Made by a program: the position numbers and the translations under genes. The notes beneath the pieces were generated by a model. The model was not told where the DNA came from, did no database searches, and saw only the letters and a list, made by a program, of their open reading frames with translations. Shown here piece by piece: positions 1 to 10,115 of a stretch of DNA of 64,000 bases (positions are counted from its first letter, which is position 1; every line of letters starts with the position of its first letter). Origin of the DNA: Vibrio maritimus (GTDB lineage Bacteria; Pseudomonadota; Gammaproteobacteria; Enterobacterales; Vibrionaceae); assembly GCA_000755425.1 (NCBI GenBank), contig BBMT01000007.1, forward strand, positions 1 to 64,000. Direction: 5' to 3'.

Positions 1-2405
1 CTTGCCCAAGCCTTGAATGGTTGGATTAGTATTGTCGACTTCATAACTCCAGGCACCAGCTTCAGTGATGGTCAGCGTACCTAAAACAGAACCAACCGGA
101 GTAACAACTGTCTGGAACTTAGCTTCGCCCGTGTCCGCATCAGAAATCGTCAGCTGGCCGTTGTCTTTGAGAAGGTCACCGGTTTGAACTTCAAAGTCTT
201 CCGTAACGCTGCCCACCGCATTGCCAGCAATGAGAGGCAAGTCGTTGGTACCTTGAATCGTGACTTCAATGGTTTCAGTTTTAGAACCATCGATAGAAGT
301 AACTGTAAAGCGCTCTACGCGAGTATCACCATCACCCAGAGATTGGATCTCTTGAAGTGCATTGGAGACTTGATATGACCAATCGCCATCTTCGGTGATG
401 GTTAACGTGCCCAGCGGAAGCTGACCACTGTTGTTCGCAACACTGGTGACGGTGGTGCTGAACTTATTCTCGCCTGCGTCGTTATCTGTAATGGTGAGCT
501 ATCGCCAGCAATCAGAAGACCCGCATCGACATCCGTGTCTTCTTTCACTGTGTCTGTCGTTGGCCCTGTGATGATGGTTTCATCTTCGGTGCCGTTGATG
601 GTGACTGTGATAGTGTGCTCGGTGCCGTCGACTGAGGTAACTGTAAACTCCTCAGTAATAGTGTCACCTACATCAAGTGCTTGTACCGCATCTAGAGAGT
701 TATCAACGTTATAAGTCCACGTGCCATCCGTAGTGATAATCAGTGCGCCCAATGTCGAGCCAACGGGTGCAGCTGCTCCAGCATTGAATTGGTTCTCGCC
801 GGCATCTACGTCCATAATCACTAACTTATCACTGGCAACAAGAGTACCGTCAGTACCAACAGCCGCGTCTTCAATAACAGCGCCCGTTTCACCACTCACA
901 ACTACGGAAGAATCGTTAGTGCCTACAATAGTAATCGCGACCGTCTCTTTGCTGCTTGCTCCAAACTCGTCAGTCACAGACACGATGTAATTAATAGTTT
1001 TAGATTCCCCTTCAGTCAGTGACTGAGTTGCATTAGCATTGTTATCAAGCTCAAACTGCCACTTACCTTGCTCATCGATAGTAAAGGTTCCGTATTCCGT
1101 CTGTGCAGATTCAACTTGATAACGGAGAGAAGCATCTGCATCCACATCTGACGCGGACAACAAACCATTCGCGATATTATCGCTGCCAATACCATCTCCC
1201 TGCTCAGTCACAGTCCCAGCAGCATCGCCACCCGCATCAAATGTCGGTAAATCGTTAGTACCATTGATGGTGAGCGTTAGTGTTTCTGTAGTGACCGCGC
1301 CTTTATCATCGGTAACGGTTACCTCAAATGTGGTGTTTACTGAGTCACCTTCTTTTAAGCTTTGTGTCGCAGAAGCGCTGTTATCTAAGGTGAACACCCA
1401 GTCCCCAGTTTCGGGATCGACACTAAGCTGGCCGTATTCATTGGTATCGTTTTCTACACCATAAGTCAGCACGGCATCCGTATCATTATCGGAAGCATTT
1501 ATGCTACCGGAAGCGGTGTTCACACCTTCAACCACTTGACCGTCATCGAGATTACCGCTTTCAACTAGAGTGCCTTGCCCTACTCCGTCAATAACCGGAA
1601 TGTCATTTATCGGGGTGATCTCTAGTAACACACCACCTGTTTGAACGGAATCCGGCTGTTCCCGACCATCATCAACGCTGTAAGTAAACTGACCTGCTTC
1701 TTCACCAAGGGTATATTCTTGAGGCGCATCGAACTGTAGATTCTCAAACTCAGATTGAGTCAGGATCTGTCCTAGGGTAACCGGTGTGCCATCAGCCAGC
1801 GTCACCTGTCCTAGTTTAGGAAGCTCTGTGACGGTGATTGTCAGAGCGTCACCGTCCGCATCCGTCGGAAAGGTCAAACCTAAGTCACTATTTTGTGACT
1901 CTTCATCATAGTTTCGAGCTTCAAATAGAGTCACTGGCGCACTGTTCGTGGCGATATCCAACAGTGCATTGGTTTGTGTTTCTGTCAGGTCTTGTCTATT
2001 GAGGCCAAGGGTTTCAAAAAACGTAGCGGCTAGGACTTGTGGATTGATTGCTTCGACGGTGGCGGCATCGGTGATACTGGAACTTAATGAGCCACCTGCA
2101 GCTGTGGCTTGGTCTTCATTTTGAGTAGGATCAACACCGGCCTCGATTTGAGCGATAATAGCATCGGCATCGAGATCGTTGGTTGAGAAGTCCTCGACAT
2201 CGAAAGCGCTGTCTTCGGCTTGGAAATTAGTCTGAGCAAATAATGTTTCTCGCAGTTCAACATCAGGTACCAGGTTCTCCGGCGACAGCTCAATATCACC
2301 GGGTCTCATTTCAGTCCCTTCTGGCAACAAGACAATTTTGCCATTTGAATCAAGAACTAATGTTCCTGATAAATCTACTAAACCCAATAACGCAGCAATA
2401 CTCAT
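1..2405 (-). CDS. Giant VCBS-repeat surface adhesin with N-terminal retention module (partial, one frame break)
   Basis: This is the start of a LapA/BpfA-type adhesin that would be secreted by a type I system and held at the outer membrane by its N-terminal retention module. I start it at the ATG at 2405 because a GAGGAG ribosome-binding site sits 6 bases upstream. Residues 1-60 resemble retention modules (SGTLVLDSNGK, LPEGTEMRPGD). A DPT and then a TAAGG motif follow at about residues 92-105. After residue 280 come VCBS/cadherin-like repeats of about 100 residues, with repeated NGTND/VGTND and TLTITEDG-type strings. The frame breaks near 500: restoring one A in GATAGCTC continues the VCBS translation to the window edge (KLTITDNDAGENKF). 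The C-terminal repeats and secretion signal lie outside. Its likely partners are lapC, lapG, lapD and lapB at 47.8-54 kb. Confidence 0.88.
2091..2105 (-). other. Predicted LapG proteolysis site (TAAGG) in the adhesin
   Basis: These codons encode T-A-A-G-G at about residues 101-105 of the adhesin, about ten residues after a D-P-T. LapG-family proteases cut LapA-type adhesins within TAAG, just after the retention module, releasing the adhesin from the surface. Position and motif both fit; cleavage itself is inferred. Confidence 0.8.
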
Positions 2406-2695
2406 GGCGAACTCCTCGAACAACCGTCGCAACACACTCAGTAAACCGCCCACATTCACTGAAGCAACTCATTGTTTATAAGATAGTTTTATATATATTC
2501 AGTGTAGGACTGTAAAAGCAGATTTCTAATTTACTTTACTAAGTAATTACCAATAAAAATCAGACTTTTAAACCCCCAGAAACCAGAAAATGTGCAGATT
2601 CTCAAAAAAGACATGCTCTGTATCTCCAATGAGAAGATTCATTGAAGACAGAATGGGATGCAACGGATACTTGGTAATGGTTTGTCGAGATGAGT

Positions 2696-3181
2696 CTACA
2701 GCGTGTCAAGAAGATCCGGATTCACGCCAAACCCAGTTTTATGCTCTTCTATTACGACTTCACTTCTGGTCTGTATAACACCCGGTAAAGTGCCCAATTT
2801 GGTGGACATGAAAGATTGATAAGACTTCATATCTTTGGTTCTCACCTTGATCATGGTATCGAAATCACCTGAGAGCGAGTAACACTCTTCAATTTCAGGC
2901 ATTAGCTCGACAGCCTTGGCAAACTTTTCAAAAATAGAGAAGCTTGTCTGATCAAGACGGATATGAATAAACACTTGAACATCTAACCCCAGTTTCTCTG
3001 GGTTGAGCTCAGCGTGATACCCCACAATGAAGCCTTCTTTTTCGAGGCGCTTCACGCGGTCTGAACAAGGAGAGGTCGTCAAATTGACCAGCTTAGCCAA
3101 CTCAACTATTGGCATACGACCTTTGCGGCTAAGTATGCGCAGTATTTCTAAATCGATTTTATCTAAAGCAAGCGAAGCCAT
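2696..3181 (-). CDS. Lrp/AsnC-family transcriptional regulator
   Basis: A 161-residue protein of normal Lrp/AsnC length. Residues 5-60 form the winged helix-turn-helix (DKIDLEILRILSRKGR, then the recognition region SPCSDRVKRLEKEGFI). Residues 70-150 form the RAM ligand-binding domain, with the conserved LSGDFDTMIKV stretch. Members bind amino acids and form octamers that wrap DNA. It is transcribed alone, toward the adhesin, with no amino-acid gene beside it, so the target cannot be named. The upstream region carries the palindrome-like TGTGAGATCACA (3246-3257), which could be part of its own control region. Proline genes occur 30 kb away, but nothing links them to this regulator. Confidence 0.93.
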   Translation of the reverse strand: MASLALDKIDLEILRILSRKGRMPIVELAKLVNLTTSPCSDRVKRLEKEGFIVGYHAELNPEKLGLDVQVFIHIRLDQTSFSIFEKFAKAVELMPEIEECYSLSGDFDTMIKVRTKDMKSYQSFMSTKLGTLPGVIQTRSEVVIEEHKTGFGVNPDLLDTL

Positions 3182-3316
3182 TGATTTAACTCAAGTGAAC
3201 GGAATACTTCACGATTGTAAATCAAAGGTTATGCATGTAAAAAGATGTGAGATCACAAAGTTGTGACAAATACCATCAATCGATATCAGTTTACAGTGTT
3301 AATTTATGTGAGATCG

Positions 3317-3328
3317 CTTGTATACAAG
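3317..3328. repeat. Perfect 12-bp palindrome
   Basis: CTTGTATACAAG lies between the small zinc-ribbon gene (ending at 3336) and the Lrp gene. It is too short for a terminator and has no T-run; it could be an operator upstream of the Lrp gene. No binding protein is indicated. Confidence 0.35.
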
Positions 3329-3335
3329 TTACCTC

Positions 3336-3569
3336 TTAAGCAAGATTTGTTTGACCACTAAGCACTGTCTTCACTGTTTCTTGATTCTGCTTATTGCATA
3401 CACGGCAATAAAGCTGGCGCTCTAGCTTGTAGTAGCCGCTACCGTTAACCAATTGAGACATTAACATTTGGAAGTTTTGAACGATAGATGAGTTATCGTT
3501 GTGGCTGCGTCGCATCACTGCTTTGTGTGCCGTATCCTTTTTGCACGCGGTGCAGTAGTTAGTTGGCAT
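3336..3569 (-). CDS. Small zinc-ribbon protein of unknown function
   Basis: A 77-residue protein with two CxxC pairs, CTAC near residue 5 and CRVC near residue 60, as expected for a zinc ribbon. The stretch between them is basic and polar (KAVMRRSHNDNSS). I start it at the ATG at 3569 because GGAGAG stands 6 bases upstream; an upstream in-frame start would lack a binding site. Such small proteins are commonly annotated as hypothetical in vibrios, and I do not recognise a function. It is monocistronic, between the Lrp gene and the RND operon, with its own 270-base upstream region. Confidence 0.75.
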   Translation of the reverse strand: MPTNYCTACKKDTAHKAVMRRSHNDNSSIVQNFQMLMSQLVNGSGYYKLERQLYCRVCNKQNQETVKTVLSGQTNLA

Positions 3570-3608
3570 TTCATGTCTCTCCATCTGTTCTGAATATTTC
3601 GTGACCAT

Positions 3609-3827
3609 ATTGTGTTTAATCTTGGTCGTTTGGCAAAACGATCATGCCAAAAAATGTGGTTGGTATTCCAAAATAGCGTCATTATTTTGCGAAAATTTGA
3701 TCAAGATTTCGAAATTAACTTACAAATCGCTCGTTAAAGCCGATGAATACCGAACTCGTCCGCAAAAAACAGAAAATTGCGGCGAAATTACGAGAAGCGG
3801 GTTCAATTTTGCAGTCGCAATAACGCG
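3609..3827. other. Intergenic stretch without a recognisable gene
   Basis: About 220 bases between the zinc-ribbon gene and the terminator of the RND operon. A+T-rich runs near 3680-3720 are compatible with the promoter of the zinc-ribbon gene. Nothing else was recognised. Confidence 0.4.
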
Positions 3828-3854
3828 AAAAGCCTGCAATAAATGCAGGCTTTT
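3828..3854 (-). terminator. Rho-independent terminator of the RND operon
   Basis: An 11-bp stem (AAAAGCCTGCA pairing with TGCAGGCTTTT) closes a 5-base loop just after the permease stop codon at 3878. Read on the minus strand it ends in TTTT. Confidence 0.85.
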
Positions 3855-3877
3855 GATCATATTCACTGTAATTTCAG

Positions 3878-6800
3878 TTATTTCGCCGGTTTCACCTTGA
3901 AGAAAATGGCAAACAGAACTGGCACCACAATCAAGGTCAGCACAGTTGCAAAACCTAGACCCGCCATAATGGTGATCGCCATTGATCCAAAGAAGGCATC
4001 AAACACCAACGGTATCATCCCTAAGATGGTAGTAAGCGCTGCCATACTCACCGGGCGCACACGACTTACCGCACTATCAACCAACGCAAGATATGGGTCT
4101 TTACCGCTATCAAGTTCCAAGTTGATTTGATCCATAAGTACAATACCGTTTTTGAGGATCATACCACTAAGGCTAAGTAGACCAAGCAACGCAGTAAAGC
4201 TGAACGGCATATTAGACACCAACAAACCAAACGCCACACCAATGATAGAGAGTGGTACCGTGAGCCAAATCACCAGCGGCTTCTTAAACGAGTTGAAAAG
4301 CAGCATTGTGATGATGAACATCAACAGATAGCCCATCGGCAGTGACTTAAACATCGCCTCTTGCGCATCTTTTGATGACTCGTATTCGCCACCCCATTCG
4401 ATCGTGTAGCCAGCAGGTAGAGGCAGTGATTCTACCTGTGGCTTAACACGAGCGAATAACTTGCCGCCGTCTCGTCACCCAACACATCATGGTCAGCGAG
4501 AACGGTTAGCGTACGTTTTCTGTCACGGCGTTGAATAATAGGTTCTTGCCATTCCAACGTGACGTTATCAATCACCTGCTCCACGGGCACATACGTTTGC
4601 AGCATTGGACTCCAAATGGAGATGTTCTGGAGCGATGCGTAATCAACTCGCTCTGCTTCCGTTAATCTGGTCACGATTGGCAGCATTTGCGTACCATCAC
4701 GGAATACACCAATGGTGTTACCGCCGAACGCCAATTGCAGCGTACTTGAAAGATCTTCTTTTGAGATACCCAAGCGGCGCGCTTTTGACTCATTAAACTG
4801 AGGTACCAACTGCTTAGTACGCTCACGCCAGTCATGACGAACGTTTCTCGAACCAGGGTCGGCAAGCAATACATCTTCAACTTGCACCGCGATATCACGA
4901 AGTACCTGAGGATCGGGACCAATAATACGAGCTTCAATCTTAGAGGCTGGCGACGGACCAAACTCCATTAATCTTAGTTGAAACGTAGGTGCCGCAAACT
5001 GAGAAGACAATTCCTCATCCAGCTTATTGAGCAGCTCAAACATATTGTCGCGGCTGGTCGTGCGTACTTGCAGCTGTGAATAGCCCTCATAGCTTTTCTC
5101 AGGCTGATAAGTCAGCATGAAACGTTGCAGGCCTTGTCCAACGGTCGAAGACACAAACTCAACATTGTCCTGATCTTGAATATACGCTTCTACCTGTTCA
5201 GTTTGCTTGAGCGTTTGGCGAATGTCCGTACCTTCCGGCATCCACATATCGACAAAGAACATTGGCGTATTTGACGGTGGGAAAAACGACTGTTTTACCA
5301 GACCAAATGCCATGACTGCAGAAACAAGCAGCGCGATCATACCAGCGACCGTAAGCCAACGTAGTTTAATGCCAACTCCAAAGACCAGCGGAATACCGTA
5401 AACAGAACGCCTTTATATGGGTCTGCGTCAGCAGCTTGGTCATTCTTATCCGACTCTTTGAGCAGGATATCAGCTAGGAACGGCGTTAGAGTTAGTGCCG
5501 TGATCCAGCTTAGGAACAACGAATAACACAGTACCCAGAACAGCGACCCCATGAACTCGCCCGTCGCGTCTTGTGACAAGCCAATTGGCGCAAACGCTGT
5601 GATAGCGATAACCGTTGCACCAAGCAGCGGCCACTGAGTTTGCTTAGCAATACTCATCGCAGCTTGCTTCTTGGTTTGACCTTGCTTTAACCCGACCAGA
5701 ATGCCTTCGACAATAACAATGGCATTGTCCACCAGCATACCTAGCGCAATAATCAGCGCGCCTAAAGAGATACGGTGCAGCTCGATATTGTTGATACTCA
5801 TCATAATGAAAGTACCAAACACCGTAAGCAGCAGTACCGCACCAATAATGATGCCGCTGCGCATACCCATGGTGAACAGCAGCACCACAATCACGATACC
5901 TACGGCTTGAGCTAGACTGACGACAAAGTCTTGTACCGACTTATCCACTTCCGCCGACTGGTTATAGAAGTAGTCAAGATTGATGCCTGCTGGCTTAATA
6001 TTCTCCAGCACTTGAAGCTGGGCATCTAACGCTTTACCCACTTCAACCACGTTTACACCTGCGCCAAAAGAGATCGCTAAGTTGATGGCAGGCTTACCAT
6101 TAAAGGTAATCACGTTTGATGGCTTTTCTTGGATCCCTTTGGAGATCTCAGCCACATCTTTTAAACGGATCAGGTTGCCGGTATCTCGGCCGTGGATAAT
6201 CAGATTTTCCAGCGACTCTACAGAGTCCAAGTTACCATTTGGGCGAATCGCCAAGCTCTCGCCGTTGATCATGATTTCACCGGAAGACTGGACGCTGTTT
6301 TGCTGATTCAGCAGCCCCATAACGGTGTTCATATCTAGGTTGAGTGCAGAGAGACGTTCCAGTGATAGCTCCACAAACAGCATCTCTTTCTGGTCACCCG
6401 CAATCGCTACCTTGCCAACGCCATCTACCAATTCAAGTTCACGACTTAGATAATCGGCATAACGTTTTAGCTCAACATAGTCGTAGCCGTCACCCGTTAG
6501 CATGATCATCACACCGAACACATCACCAAAGTCATCGATGATCTGAATCGAATTCACACCCGATGGCAGGTTCGGTCTTAGGTCATTAATTTTGCGTCGC
6601 ATTTCATCCCAAATCTGCGGAAGCTCGTCTGGGCCATAGTCCATTTCCATACTGACCATGATTTGTGACAGCCCTGCGGACGACGTCGACTTAATGTTCT
6701 TAATGTAAGGAAGTTTGCGGATCTCCTTTTCCAGCGGATAGGTGAGTTCTTCTTCCACCTCCGTTGATGTTGCGCCGGAATAGGTTGAAATCACCATCGC

Positions 6801-6932
6801 ATCTTTGATAGTAAAAGCAGGGTCTTCAAGACGACCTAGATCGTTGAACGACTGAATACCACCAATGGCCAAAATGACCAAAAACAGCCAGCTAATGACG
6901 CGGTTTTTAATTGAATACTCGGTCAGACTCAT
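3878..6932 (-). CDS. RND-family efflux permease (AcrB/VexK-like), two frame breaks
   Basis: Inner-membrane proton-driven drug efflux pump subunit that works with the two adaptors upstream and a TolC-type channel encoded elsewhere. The combined length of about 1018 residues is normal for the family. The N-terminal part starts MSLTEYSIKNRVISW with TM1. The TM4 proton-relay region reads GMLVDNAIVIVE, with Asp-Asn in place of the AcrB Asp-Asp pair. The C-terminal part has the usual GIVLMDQIN and late TM helices. The frame breaks near 5400 (TTT should be TTTT) and near 4464 (one G missing in GGG); repair joins all three pieces. The start ATG overlaps the adaptor stop by one base (TAATG). One pump with two adaptors is the organisation of Vibrio VexIJK. 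Confidence 0.9.
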
Positions 6933-7989
6933 TATTTATTGTTCTCCATGAGTGCTACTGCTTCGCCATCTCTGAGCTTTCTCAAACTTGAGCTAATTAG
7001 AACGTCACCTTGAGCAACGCCAGAATCGACAATCACGCCAAAGCTATTCACTTGATCGACACGCACTGGTGTTTTCATTGCTACGCCATCTTCATGCTTC
7101 CAAACGAAAAACTCTTGCGGCTCAACGCCTGCTTCTAGGACAGTCATAGGGAGCTGATAACCTTGAATCGTGCTCAAACCAGCGGCCACCATATCAACAT
7201 GAACCGACACGCTAGTTCCCGGCAAAATCTTTGCTTTTGGCTGAGGCATTTGTAGCCACAACTCATAGGCTCGGCTTTGCGCGTCAGGCTCGCTAGAGTG
7301 CTCCAGATAGGTCATGGTGAAGCTGTCTTCAACCCCAGAGAAAAAAGCACGCGGCTGATAAACGTTACGCTGAGCTTGTGGGGTAATTGACGCTAGAATG
7401 TGGTCAGAGAGACTGATTTTCACATAGACTTTGTCATCCTGATAAATGGATACCACGGTTTCACCTGGACCAACGTTCTCAAAACGCTCTTTACTCACTT
7501 CTGCCACGACACCGGAAAATGGCGCTTTTAGGCTGGTGTACTGAATTTGATGTTGAATATTTTGGTATTGCGCTTTCGCTAGTTGACGGTTTGAAGTCAA
7601 CTCGTCCAATTCAGAGTTTGAAATCATGTCACGCGCGTAAAGCTCAGTACCACGACGCAATTGCTTTGTGGCCAGCTCATATTGGGCCAGAGCATCACGA
7701 TATTGCTGCTGAAGCTTTTCATCATCCAATTTGGCCACAACCTGACCTTTCTTCACCGACTGACTGGTTTTACAAGCAAGTGAGCAATTTCTCCTTGGAT
7801 GCGAAATGCCAGCTTGGTTTGCTCCGCAGTCACGACTTGGCCTTTGAACTCGCGATATTGCTGTTCGACAGGCTTAGATACCTCAATGGATTCCACCATC
7901 AAAGGGGCACGTTCACGAACGGTAATATCGGAGTAGCAACCGGTTAACACTAGCGATGCAAGGCCGATGGCAATAATTGATTTTTTCAC
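6932..7989 (-). CDS. RND periplasmic adaptor lipoprotein, permease-proximal (one frame break)
   Basis: Membrane-fusion (HlyD/AcrA-type) adaptor linking the permease to an outer-membrane channel. It begins with GTG at 7989, overlapping the stop of the upstream adaptor by one base. A lipoprotein signal ends in LTGC at about residue 18. The biotinyl-lipoyl half-motifs flank a coiled-coil hairpin (QQQYRDALAQYELATKQLRRG), followed by the typical LKAPFSGVVAEV and the beta-barrel domain. The frame breaks near 7770: GTAAAACC should read GTAAAAACC, which restores TSQSVKKGQVVAKL. The corrected length is about 352 residues. Tight coupling on both sides indicates co-translation with the pump. Confidence 0.88.
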
Positions 7990-9061
7990 TAGATACCACC
8001 CTCACGTGTCCATAGTTTTACTCGCTGTCCCTCAACTAGGTTTGCCGCACCCGCGACCACGATTTGGTCACCCTGCTGTAAGCCAGCTGTGACTGCGCCA
8101 CTCTCATTGGTCGACAGTTGGATTTGGTGAATTTGCTCTGTCATCGGATCAAAACGCCAAACTTTACCGCTACTGTCTTGCTGACTAATCCACGCACTCG
8201 CTGGTAGCGAAAAAGCACGCTCTTTGGCTTCGCTTTGGATGTGCACCTGACCAGACATGCCTGACAACACATTGATGTTATGTGGTTTTATCATTGTTAC
8301 TGCTGCTGCATAGCTATTGGTATCCAAATCTGGCTGCATAGCAATCTCACGGAATCTTGCTTCAATACGCTGATTACGATGGCTGTCTAACGTCACAAAA
8401 AAGTGCTGATTTTTCAGCTCTTCTAGTGTCATCGCTTTGACTTCTCTTACCGGGATAGTGAAGGTGACATCGAGATCATCACTGCTAATCAGGTTCAAGA
8501 TAGGTTGTTTAGCACCAACGACTTCAAACGGTTTTTGGTAGGTCAAAGAGACCACTCCATCAAATGGGGCGATAATTTGGGTGTAACCAAGATCCGCTTT
8601 TGCTTGTGCGAGTGAGGCTTCCGCCGCTTTATATTGAGTCTCGTTGCGATCGAACTCATCAGCGCTAATGAGCTTTTTAGCAAACAGCTGTTTTGCTCGC
8701 TTCCACTGAGATTCAACAAGATCAAATTCTGCTTGTTTGGCGTCAAGTGCCACTTGATAGTCGGTTGGATCGAGCGTCGCTAAGATTTCACCTTTCTTAA
8801 TGGCTTCACCCATTTTGACGTCTATCGACGAAATCTGTCCCGCCACCTGAAAAGAGAGTTGTGCGCGATCGGTTGCATCAACTTGTGCTAGGTAACTGCT
8901 GACAGGAGCAAAGTTGAGCTCAGGCACCTGAACACTTTAACGGGTTTAATGATCGGTTCATTGATTTCTGATTGAGCTTGATTACAACCGGAAAGACCGA
9001 TGACTGCCAACAAAGGCAGAACCAGCATACTGGCTGTTTTGAATAGACGATGGGTTTTCAT
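7989..9061 (-). CDS. RND periplasmic adaptor lipoprotein, first gene of the operon (one frame break)
   Basis: Second HlyD/AcrA-type adaptor of the same efflux operon. The start is the ATG at 9061, giving a lipoprotein signal with the lipobox LSGC at residues 23-26. The conserved core follows (LSFQVAGQISSIDVKMG, a coiled-coil hairpin, then TQIIAPFDGVVSL). The frame breaks near 8931: GTGTTCAG should be GTGTTTCAG, restoring KVFQVPELNF; without this repair only an internal start without a signal peptide is available. The corrected length is about 357 residues. It is divergent from the TetR gene across a 270-base operator region. Confidence 0.86.
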
Positions 9062-9091
9062 AGTATTTATCCCAAATTATATTTTACGGGT

Positions 9092-9171
9092 GTGCAGTAA
9101 ATTAACTTTACAGTTGTGCAGTATATGTATAATTTGAAAGAGATCAATACATGCTGCACATGCGTGCAGTA
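9092..9171. promoter_or_regulatory. Operator array between efflux operon and TetR gene
   Basis: GTGCAGTA occurs at 9092, 9116 and 9164, with start-to-start spacings of exactly 24 and 48 bases. The third copy forms a perfect inverted repeat CTGCAC-ATGC-GTGCAG at 9154-9169. Position in the divergent gap makes this the likely binding region of the adjacent TetR protein and a control point for both transcription units. Confidence 0.65.
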
Positions 9172-9331
9172 TAATTTTTTCGATGAGCTTCATCGCTTTT
9201 GGTTATAAAGAAACCTTCAACCCCCGGTTTCAGTAGATTTACGGCATTATGCGGCACAGCTGATGTGCACCTTGTCGATAGTTAGGTAATTCAGTACCCT
9301 GTATAGGAATGATTAATTAAAAAGGTATCGA

Positions 9332-10054
9332 GTGGAGAAGAAAAAAGGTCGTCGCAGCGCCATGGCGGCAGAAGAGACGAAAAACCTGATCATGACGGTC
9401 GCCGCAGACATGTTCTGTGAACTTGGTTACGAACGCGTATCGATTCGCAATATCAGCGATCGTGCTGGGGTATCTCACAGCCTAATTCGCCACCACTTTG
9501 GCAGCAAAGAGCAGATCTGGTACGACATCAGTGACCATATGCATGCTTATATGCAAAAGTACATCATGCACCTTCTCTCGCAACTACCAGAAGACACACC
9601 AGCAAACATCAAGCTATATCGATTTGCGACTGAAATGTTGGCCAATCTACTGATCAACCGCCAACCGATGCAATTAATCGCCGATGCTATGCGTCAAGAA
9701 AACGAGTTCTTCGACTACTTCATTGATAGTAAAGGAGAAATTGAATGTATCGTGATGGCATTGGTGAATGAATACAACCATGGTCGCAGTGAGAGTGAGC
9801 AGTTCAATATGCATGAGCTCAAGTGGCAAATGATGCTCTACGCGTATGGCTCTGCGTGTATGATGCCAATGCTGAAAGAAGCTTGGTCGGAAGTGACTCA
9901 AGTCGACGACGAGTGTCTACTCAAACACTGGCAACTTTTCGAGCAATTAACTGCACACAAACTACAAATAACAGAGCAAGATCGACTCAAACCAAGCAAA
10001 GTCTCTGATCTCGTCTACCATGTAAAGTGCGATTGGGGCGAATGCCCAATGTAA
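9332..10054 (+). CDS. TetR-family repressor, probable regulator of the efflux operon
   Basis: A 240-residue TetR/AcrR protein. The helix-turn-helix spans residues about 30-65 (MFCELGYERVSIRNISDRAG, then VSHSLIRHHFGSKEQIW). The C-terminal part is the variable effector-binding domain. I use the GTG at 9332 because AAAGGT precedes it; an ATG at 9362 would remove ten residues and is possible. The gene is divergent from the two-adaptor RND operon with operator-like repeats between, so local repression released by a pump substrate is the simplest model. A clear terminator follows the gene. Confidence 0.9.
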   Translation: MEKKKGRRSAMAAEETKNLIMTVAADMFCELGYERVSIRNISDRAGVSHSLIRHHFGSKEQIWYDISDHMHAYMQKYIMHLLSQLPEDTPANIKLYRFATEMLANLLINRQPMQLIADAMRQENEFFDYFIDSKGEIECIVMALVNEYNHGRSESEQFNMHELKWQMMLYAYGSACMMPMLKEAWSEVTQVDDECLLKHWQLFEQLTAHKLQITEQDRLKPSKVSDLVYHVKCDWGECPM

Positions 10055-10066
10055 ACGGAACCTTTG

Positions 10067-10094
10067 AAAAAGCAGCCCTAGCGCTGCTTTTTTT
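10067..10094 (+). terminator. Terminator of the TetR gene
   Basis: AAAAAGCAGC and GCTGCTTTTT form a 10-bp stem around a 6-base loop, followed by a T-run, directly after the TetR stop. Confidence 0.85.
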
Positions 10095-10115
10095 ACGCAC
10101 AAAAGGACGATCGAC

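Noticed and set aside
721..990. Ser/Thr/Val-rich frames opposite the adhesin gene
   Set aside because: They are antisense shadows of the repetitive VCBS coding sequence, without ribosome-binding sites.
402..2459. Adhesin starting at an upstream ATG (2459) and ending at 402
   Set aside because: The ATG at 2405 has a GAGGAG site and begins the retention module; the stop at 402 follows a frame break, and VCBS coding continues to base 1.
3246..3257. TGTGAGATCACA as a CRP site
   Set aside because: A CRP site needs a 6-base spacer between TGTGA and TCACA; here the spacer is two.
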